Shown here in pieces: positions 22,606-28,523 of a DNA stretch of 28,523 nucleotides (position 1 is its first letter; each line of letters begins with the position of its first letter). Position numbers and translations under genes: made by a program. Source of the DNA: a virus. The stretch is taken from positions 1-28,523 of IMG/VR virus record IMGVR_UViG_3300042526_001029. One strand, 5' to 3'. The notes below the pieces were generated by a model. The model had not been told where the DNA came from, did no database searches, and worked only from the letters and a program-made list of their open reading frames with translations.

Positions 22606-23957
22606 TGCTTAACGAAATTTTACAAGCTCCAGGGCAAGTACAGATAGATAACCTAGTACTCGTTTCTTTTAATAAGGGCACATATGTTAGTTTAACTGAT
22701 TACTTAGTAGAAATTAATTTATATGAGAGTATCTTTGAAAATAGTATATCCGGAGAAATACTTCTAGCAGATAGTAGAAACTTAATACAAGAATTAGGTA
22801 TTATTGGAGAAGAATACCTATCGGTATCTTTTAGAACTACTACATTGTCTACGGAAAAAAGCATATCTAAAATGTTTAAGATATATGCTTTAAATGATAA
22901 AGAGTATGCTAAAGATGGTAGCGTTTTAATTTATAAACTAAGTTTTACTTCGGTAGAATCCTTTCAAGATATTATAAATCCAATATATCGGGCATTTAAT
23001 GGTTCTCCTAATGATATTGTTAAACTAATATTCGACGAGTATCTTTCATCTACTAGAAATATATCGATGGGTAAAAATACTACAGGCGTAGAAGAAATTA
23101 AAAGCAGTATAACTATTTTTGGAAATCCTGCAAATATTATTAATTTTGTTAGCCCAGGTTGGTCTCCAATTAAATGTATAAATTGGCTTGCAAGTAAATC
23201 CGTACCTAGCAATAATAAGGCTGCAAATTTTCTATTTTGGGAAACAACCAAAGGATTTTATTTTGGTAATATAGGCGAGTTAATACAAAAAGCAGATTCT
23301 TTATCTATAGGCACATACGATTATTCTTCTCCTAAAATAAAAAGTCCAACACAAGAAGATATTGAAAAAAATAAATTTATGTTTACAATTAGATCTATAA
23401 GCGTAAATAGCGCATTTGATCAATTGCGAAATTTAACTACAGGGTATGCTAGCAGTAGATTAGTGGATATTAATTTATATAATAAAGAATATAACCACGT
23501 AGATTATGACCATGGTGATAACTTTAATAATTACCCGCATCTTCAGACCGACATGCCTAATCCATTTTTTGATAAAGCCTCTCCGAGGAATCCATCTACA
23601 TATCTAGATGTTAACTATAGTTATCCAGCATTACATACGGGGAATTTTGAAAACTTTGATGTTAAACTAAAAGATATTTTTGGTAACAGAAGATCTAATA
23701 TGTTAGAGTTAAGAAATTTTAATATGGAAATAACTATTCCGGGCAGAACTGATATAGAAGTGGGTAGAACAATAAACATAAATTTACCTAAAGGAATCCC
23801 TGGAGATATTGCGAAACCAATGGATTATAAAGATGATGGTATATATTCGGGCAATTATTTAATAACTAGTTTATGCCATAAAATAAATTTAAAGTCCCAT
23901 TACATAATTATGGAAGTATCTAAGGACTCGTTACCTAATAGGGCGATTAAACAATGA
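22605..23957 (+). CDS. 27: baseplate hub gp27-like
   Basis: 450 aa compared with 391 in T4. It has the hub-domain layout: a beta-rich N-terminus (LYESIFENSISGEILLADSR), a middle with SPGWSPIKCINWLASKS and NKAANFLFWETTKGFYF, and a C-terminal beta segment with TIPGRTDIEVGRTININLP. It would form the trimeric hub that holds gp5. It lies directly before gp5 with an ATGA overlap, which supports the pairing; in T4 the two are apart. Confidence 0.8.
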   Translation: MLNEILQAPGQVQIDNLVLVSFNKGTYVSLTDYLVEINLYESIFENSISGEILLADSRNLIQELGIIGEEYLSVSFRTTTLSTEKSISKMFKIYALNDKEYAKDGSVLIYKLSFTSVESFQDIINPIYRAFNGSPNDIVKLIFDEYLSSTRNISMGKNTTGVEEIKSSITIFGNPANIINFVSPGWSPIKCINWLASKSVPSNNKAANFLFWETTKGFYFGNIGELIQKADSLSIGTYDYSSPKIKSPTQEDIEKNKFMFTIRSISVNSAFDQLRNLTTGYASSRLVDINLYNKEYNHVDYDHGDNFNNYPHLQTDMPNPFFDKASPRNPSTYLDVNYSYPALHTGNFENFDVKLKDIFGNRRSNMLELRNFNMEITIPGRTDIEVGRTININLPKGIPGDIAKPMDYKDDGIYSGNYLITSLCHKINLKSHYIIMEVSKDSLPNRAIKQ

Positions 23958-26575
23958 AAAATATGCATTGGTGGACAGGTGTCGTTGAAGATAGGTATGA
24001 TCCCGAAAAATTAGGTAGATGTAAGGTTAGAATATTTGGGTATCATACTGATGATATTACATTATTACCTACCTCAGATTTGCCCTGGGCTATACCTATG
24101 CAACCAATAACATCTGCAGCTACATCTGGAGTAGGCTCTTCCCCAGTTGGAATAGTTACAGGGTCATGGGTAGTTGGTTGGTTTTTAGATTCAGAGGAAG
24201 CACAGCAACCTATTATAATGGGGACCATTGCCGGAAAACCAGGTACAACTAGCAAAACTGATGCGTATAATAAAAACAAACAAATACAAACTAAAACAGT
24301 AAAAGATGCCGAAGGGAATGCACTATATGATACAAATAATAAACCAATTTCAGTTTCAAATGAATCCAGTGCAATCACAGATGAATCATTAAAACCTTTA
24401 GTATCATCAGATTTAGGTAAATTAAAAGAAGCATTAGGGAATAAATTATCTAATTCAAATTACGCTAAAATAGGCGAATTTGGAGAATTGGGCAAATACC
24501 AATTTAATTTAATGCAATTGCAGGATTTAGGTTATATACGCATTCCGCCTGCGGAGTATTTTGATCCTAATGCTGCAAATACTAATGCATATTGGACAGG
24601 TAAAGAAAACATAAAATCTAAAGATAATTTTTTATCCAATAAGGTAACGCAAGAAAATGCGATGGATAATACAATAAAATTAAATTATGAAAGAATGATT
24701 AGTACAAATAAAATTACCGAAGTTGAAGATAGATTTATTGTTGCCGGATTTTTAGCATCCGCCCATATAATAGGTGCAGAATATGCTGATAATCTACAAA
24801 GAAAAGATAACTACGGAAGAAAAGCTGAAGAATTTTTTATTATAGGTAATACCAGTATAGGCGGGGATATATTAGCCGGGTCAACAACTAAAAATACGTT
24901 TGATAATGAGATTGACAATACCTCCACTAAAGAAATACAAAATCAAAAAGCATTTGTAGACCCGGATAAAAAATATCCTAAAAAGGATTACATAGGGTAT
25001 ACAGATGTAAACAAATTAGCAATAGGCGATAAATCTCATAAGTATTTCGCAATCAAAGAAAATAAAAAAATAAAAAATGTTCAAATTGCAAATTCAAATG
25101 AAAGATGGAGCGAACCAAATTCAGCCTATAGTGCAGCATATCCATACAATCAAGTAATTGAAACTGAGGCAGGGCACGTGGTAGAGTTAGATAGTACTCC
25201 TAATGCGGAAAGAATACATCTATTTCATACGTCAGGATCTTATATTGAAATTGATATTAATGGATCCTCTGTAAGAAAAGTAATAGGCGATAATTATGAA
25301 CTAATAGATAAAAATGATTACGTATTTGTTAAAGGTGCAAAGAAAGTAACAATTGAAGGTAAAACTAGCATTTATGTAAAGGATGATGCATCTATCCAAG
25401 TTGACGGTGATACAACAATTATTAGTCATGGAAATATGACTGCAGAATGTGCAGGTGTCGTAGCAATTAATGCGAACAAAGCAGAAATTACTACAAAAGA
25501 TACTTTAAATATTGTATCAGGTGGAGCATTAAATATTATAGGTGAGAGCGTTAATATTCAATCTAAAAATAATTTAGCGCTTAGTGCAACAAATGATATT
25601 GCGATAGATGGTAAAATAAATGCAAGTATACGAGCCGGCGCAGTATTATCATTGGATGCGCCGCTCATAAAAAATAAAATGGGGGCGGCCGCTGTAGCTA
25701 ATACAAATTTTAAAGCATCTGATTTACCTAACGTAAAAGTTATTACTAAAACAGAACCAGCGGCAATGACTAGAGCATTAAGCGACGCAGAATGTATAGA
25801 TGATGCAGAAGAATATACTCCAACTGCAAGCGAATCTAAATATATTAGAGTTGCTACAGATGTGTCGGCAAGGGACACATACGCGGTTACAGATACAAAT
25901 GATTCCAAATTAAAATCTTTAAATTTTTCGGATATTCGAGCTGCAACATATTTTCCGGGTACGTTTAGATTATCTAAGAATTTTACTATTTCAGATTTAT
26001 CACCTGGTTCTTTAGGGTTGAGGCCATTAGTTTCGCAGCGCAATTTGACATCTAAAGAAATTGTTATCAATATGCGAATATTGGCTGAAAATGTATTAGA
26101 GCCCCTTTTAGCAAAATTTGGTATATTTCAAATAAACAGCGGATTAAGAAAAGCGGGAACATCCTCATCTGCTAGCGATCATGATATAGGTTGTGCAGTC
26201 GATATTCACTTTGGAACAGTTCCGTTTGAATCTTTGAGTAAATCTCAAAAGAATGTGGATCGATTAAAGCATATTAAAATTGCAGAATGGATGACACAAA
26301 ATGTCCCATTTAAACAATTATTTTTAGAATTTAAAACAGATACAATTTATTCTAGAGATATTACAAGCTTTTGGATTCATGTTGCATTACAAACTAAAGA
26401 TAATACTGTAATTCGGCCAAAAAGCGGAACAATTGCATGCGTAATGGATGGGGCATATCCAAAACTTGATTCGAATGACGAACCGATTATAGGTAAAAAT
26501 GGAAAACCAGAAACCTATATGCGATGTGCACCTGAAACTATAAATCGTTTACCTAGACCTCCCGCAGAGACATAA
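23954..26575 (+). CDS. 5: gp5-type spike: OB fold, cell-wall domain, beta-helix, M15 peptidase
   Basis: 873 aa versus 575 in T4. Residues 4-95 form the gp5 OB fold (WWTGVVEDRYDPEKLGRCKV). About 150-305 is a cell-wall-active-looking domain with GEFGELGKYQFNLMQLQDLG, in the place of the T4 lysozyme domain but with no resemblance to it; E175 or E178 before GKYQF could be catalytic. About 395-570 is the gp5C-like beta-helix of short repeats (VEGKTSIYVKDDASIQVDGD). About 665-830 is peptidase M15-like: S741, H743, G746, A748 and D750 (SxHxxGxAxD), then W807 and H809. The polypeptide could cut both glycan and peptide bonds during penetration. M4 is an alternative start. Confidence 0.85.
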   Translation: MKNMHWWTGVVEDRYDPEKLGRCKVRIFGYHTDDITLLPTSDLPWAIPMQPITSAATSGVGSSPVGIVTGSWVVGWFLDSEEAQQPIIMGTIAGKPGTTSKTDAYNKNKQIQTKTVKDAEGNALYDTNNKPISVSNESSAITDESLKPLVSSDLGKLKEALGNKLSNSNYAKIGEFGELGKYQFNLMQLQDLGYIRIPPAEYFDPNAANTNAYWTGKENIKSKDNFLSNKVTQENAMDNTIKLNYERMISTNKITEVEDRFIVAGFLASAHIIGAEYADNLQRKDNYGRKAEEFFIIGNTSIGGDILAGSTTKNTFDNEIDNTSTKEIQNQKAFVDPDKKYPKKDYIGYTDVNKLAIGDKSHKYFAIKENKKIKNVQIANSNERWSEPNSAYSAAYPYNQVIETEAGHVVELDSTPNAERIHLFHTSGSYIEIDINGSSVRKVIGDNYELIDKNDYVFVKGAKKVTIEGKTSIYVKDDASIQVDGDTTIISHGNMTAECAGVVAINANKAEITTKDTLNIVSGGALNIIGESVNIQSKNNLALSATNDIAIDGKINASIRAGAVLSLDAPLIKNKMGAAAVANTNFKASDLPNVKVITKTEPAAMTRALSDAECIDDAEEYTPTASESKYIRVATDVSARDTYAVTDTNDSKLKSLNFSDIRAATYFPGTFRLSKNFTISDLSPGSLGLRPLVSQRNLTSKEIVINMRILAENVLEPLLAKFGIFQINSGLRKAGTSSSASDHDIGCAVDIHFGTVPFESLSKSQKNVDRLKHIKIAEWMTQNVPFKQLFLEFKTDTIYSRDITSFWIHVALQTKDNTVIRPKSGTIACVMDGAYPKLDSNDEPIIGKNGKPETYMRCAPETINRLPRPPAET

Positions 26576-26587
26576 TAAATATCAATA

Positions 26588-26986
26588 ATGGCTACTAGTA
26601 AAAATACAAAAACTTTCGTCGATCTTGATTTGTCTTTTAAGGCAAATCCTTTTACTAAAGATATCTACCTAAAAACCGACGAAGAAGCAGTAAAGACTGC
26701 GCTAAAACATCTAATACAAACTAAAAACTTTGAGCGCCCGTTTCATCCGGAAATAGGCACACAAGTATATTCCTTATTGTTTGAAAATTTTTCCCCGGCG
26801 GTTCGTATTGCTTTGGAAAGAACTATTCGAGAAACTATAGAAAAATTTGAACCTCGAGTTAGAATAATTAGTATAACTGTACAGGAAACCGTAGAATCTA
26901 ATGATTTAGCAATCAATATAGTATTTGCACTAAAGAATACGGATACGCCTCTAACGATAACAACCTTTTTAAGTCGAGTAAGATAA
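26588..26986 (+). CDS. 25: baseplate wedge gp25
   Basis: 132 aa, the same length as T4 gp25. FVDLDLSFKANPFTKDIYLK, FERPFHPEIGTQVYSLLFENF and RTIRETIEKFEPRVRI are the GPW_gp25 family. It initiates the sheath and links to gp6. Its stop overlaps the gp6 start (TAAATG junction). An AATAAATA at 26574-26581 lies just upstream but leaves almost no leader. Confidence 0.92.
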   Translation: MATSKNTKTFVDLDLSFKANPFTKDIYLKTDEEAVKTALKHLIQTKNFERPFHPEIGTQVYSLLFENFSPAVRIALERTIRETIEKFEPRVRIISITVQETVESNDLAINIVFALKNTDTPLTITTFLSRVR

Positions 26987-28523
26987 ATGGCAAATTATAG
27001 AATTTCTGAATTAGATTTCGATGAAATAAAAATAAATCTAAAACAGTTCTTAATTAACTACAGAGATAAAGATAAAAACCTAATCTTTAAAGATTATGAT
27101 TTCGAGGCTTCCAGTTTATCTATTTTATTGGATCTGTTATCATACAATACTCATTATAACGCATATTTAGCAAACATGGCTGCGAATGAGATGTTTTTAG
27201 ATTCTGCAGTAAAAAGAGAATCTGCAGTATCAATATCAAAACATCTAGGGTATACCCCGTTATCTTATAGGAGTGCAAAAGCGCAGGTTAATTTTGCTAT
27301 TGCAAACCCTGCAGGGAATCCCACTACTTTAACTTTGCCTAAATTTTCGCCCTTCTCTACTATTATAGATGGGACAATTTATACTTTTGTAAATTTAGAT
27401 GCTGTTACTATTAGCCCAGTTAACGATGAATATTTGTTTTCAAATGTAGAATTAGTCGAAGGTCAACCTTTAAATTTTACATATAGAGTCAATGCATCGG
27501 GACCAGACGAAAAATATAGTATACCAAATAATAATATAGATACAAGTACTATCAGAGTAGTAGTACAAAATTCGTATTCAGATACTACGCAAACTACATA
27601 TACAGTAGCAGGAAACTTGGAAGCTCTAACTGGACAATCGCAAGTATATTTTATAGAAGAAAGCCCAACAGGATATTATGAGATATTTTTTGGTGACGGG
27701 GTATTAGGTAAAAAGTTGTCTGACGGAAATTTAGTTAGAATAGAATACCTAGTTAGTAACGGATCCAAATGTAATGTATCTAATGAAATTGACCAAGAGT
27801 TTTCATTACAAACTAATGTAGGTGGTGTCAATTTGGAAGCGCCTATTATAGCATCTCGCAATTCTACAGGTGGCGATGAAGCAGATAATTTAGAAGAAAT
27901 AAAATTTAAAGCTCCAAGATTTTTATCATCTTTTAATAGAGCAGTTACTGCAAATGATTACAAAGCAATTATTGAATCAAATTATCCGTTAGTAGAATCA
28001 ATTTCTGTTTGGGGCGGCGAAGAAAATATTCCTCCAGTATACGGCAAGGTATTTATTTCTCTAAAACCATATTCGGGATATACTATTAATACGGAACTTA
28101 AAGAAAAAATAAAATTGGAAATTTTGGCAGATAGAAAAATGATGTCTATAATTCCAGAATTTAAAGATCCAAATTATTTGTTTATTACAGTAAATGCAAA
28201 AGTAAAGTTTGATCCTAAAAATTCTAAGTATAATCAATCGGAAATTACTACTTTGGTTAGAGCAAAAATCGAAGAATATTTCCAACAGGAATTGCAAAAG
28301 TTCGATAAAGACTTTGTTTATTCTAAATTATCCAGAGCAATTGATTCTGTTGATATATCTATATTGGGCAATGTAGTATCTTTCCAAATACAGAAAAGAA
28401 TATCGCCGTTAGTGAATACTGAAAGTATTTACACTGGAACATCTGCATTAAAATTTGCAAATCAATTAGTATCGAATACAATACAATCTACTGCGTTTTA
28501 TTATAAAAAAGATAACATAATAT
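26987..28523 (+). CDS. 6: baseplate wedge gp6, N-terminal part (runs off the window)
   Basis: The frame is open from ATG 26987 to the last base, 512 codons without a stop. MANYRISELDFDEIKINLKQ, YDFEASSLSILLDLLSYNTHYNAY and ANMAANEMFLDSA are the conserved N-terminus of gp6/gpJ-like wedge proteins. SFNRAVTANDYKAI and ESISVWGGE further on are typical of the core. T4 gp6 has 660 residues, so about three quarters is present. It forms the wedge ring around the hub. Confidence 0.92.
   Translation, partial: MANYRISELDFDEIKINLKQFLINYRDKDKNLIFKDYDFEASSLSILLDLLSYNTHYNAYLANMAANEMFLDSAVKRESAVSISKHLGYTPLSYRSAKAQVNFAIANPAGNPTTLTLPKFSPFSTIIDGTIYTFVNLDAVTISPVNDEYLFSNVELVEGQPLNFTYRVNASGPDEKYSIPNNNIDTSTIRVVVQNSYSDTTQTTYTVAGNLEALTGQSQVYFIEESPTGYYEIFFGDGVLGKKLSDGNLVRIEYLVSNGSKCNVSNEIDQEFSLQTNVGGVNLEAPIIASRNSTGGDEADNLEEIKFKAPRFLSSFNRAVTANDYKAIIESNYPLVESISVWGGEENIPPVYGKVFISLKPYSGYTINTELKEKIKLEILADRKMMSIIPEFKDPNYLFITVNAKVKFDPKNSKYNQSEITTLVRAKIEEYFQQELQKFDKDFVYSKLSRAIDSVDISILGNVVSFQIQKRISPLVNTESIYTGTSALKFANQLVSNTIQSTAFYYKKDNII

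Noticed and set aside
25684-25695. NotI-like GCGGCCGC suggesting a cloning scar
   Set aside because: It is in frame, encoding Ala-rich residues at a linker of gp5, with coding sequence continuous on both sides.
25558-26070. Minus-strand open frame of 170 codons within gp5
   Set aside because: Its composition is the mirror of the gp5 repeat and M15 regions; no ribosome binding site or known family.
26574-26581. AATAAATA as a late promoter for gp25
   Set aside because: The predicted transcript start would fall right at the gp25 ATG, leaving no leader; probably chance overlap of the gp5 stop region.
1-28523. CRISPR arrays, insertion sequences, integrase or attachment sites
   Set aside because: No regularly spaced repeats, transposase motifs or integrase signatures were seen on either strand.

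Overview
This window is a piece of an AT-rich T4-like myovirus (Caudoviricetes) genome that infects a Gram-negative bacterium. The T4 core is clear from gene content: DNA ligase (gp30), PhoH-like protein, gp33, gp59, gp32, and a tail/baseplate block (gp4, a gp54/gp19-type tube protein, gp26, a gp51-like frame, a tape-measure candidate, gp48, gp53, gp27, gp5, gp25, gp6). No photosynthesis gene is seen. PstS and the phosphate-type porin look beta/gammaproteobacterial. The tmRNA is of the permuted, two-piece type known from alpha- and some betaproteobacteria and cyanobacteria. The host is therefore most likely an aquatic proteobacterium and cannot be fixed further by eye.

Layout: 1-2306 holds the DNA ligase end, a HAD nucleotidase, small ORFs and a glycosylase-like protein. 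2316-5549 is a nucleotide-sugar cluster (cupin epimerase-like, sugar C-methyltransferase, Rossmann oxidoreductase, ArnA-type decarboxylase/epimerase). 5550-8066 is a phosphate island: four 11-bp tandem repeats that look like a Pho box, then pstS and an OprP/OprO-type porin. 8173-11765 holds an FmdB-type zinc ribbon, PhoH, a 2OG-Fe(II) oxygenase, a GH19 endolysin, a MazG-like pyrophosphohydrolase and a PD-(D/E)XK nuclease. 11785-12381 holds two tiny ORFs and the permuted tmRNA gene.

12382-16442 is one tightly packed plus-strand operon: 2OG oxygenase, heme oxygenase, ferredoxin-dependent bilin reductase, gp33, gp59, two small genes, gp32. It ends at a bidirectional terminator. 16480-20801 is a minus-strand tail operon, and 20844 to the window end is a plus-strand baseplate operon. 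The two diverge from a 43-bp region carrying a TATAAATA late-promoter element on each strand.

The points most worth attention are: (1) the circularly permuted tmRNA with an encoded tag ending ANDNSYRMVA; (2) the heme oxygenase plus bilin reductase pair in a phage without visible cyanobacterial features; (3) a U UUU UUC slippery site at the end of gp26 leading into a 64-codon -1 frame directly before the tape-measure candidate, the arrangement of lambda G/GT; (4) the Pho-box-like repeats driving a PstS plus porin pair; and (5) a gp5 spike with an internal GKYQF-type cell-wall domain and a C-terminal M15 peptidase domain. All assignments come from reading the sequence; none was checked by a database search.
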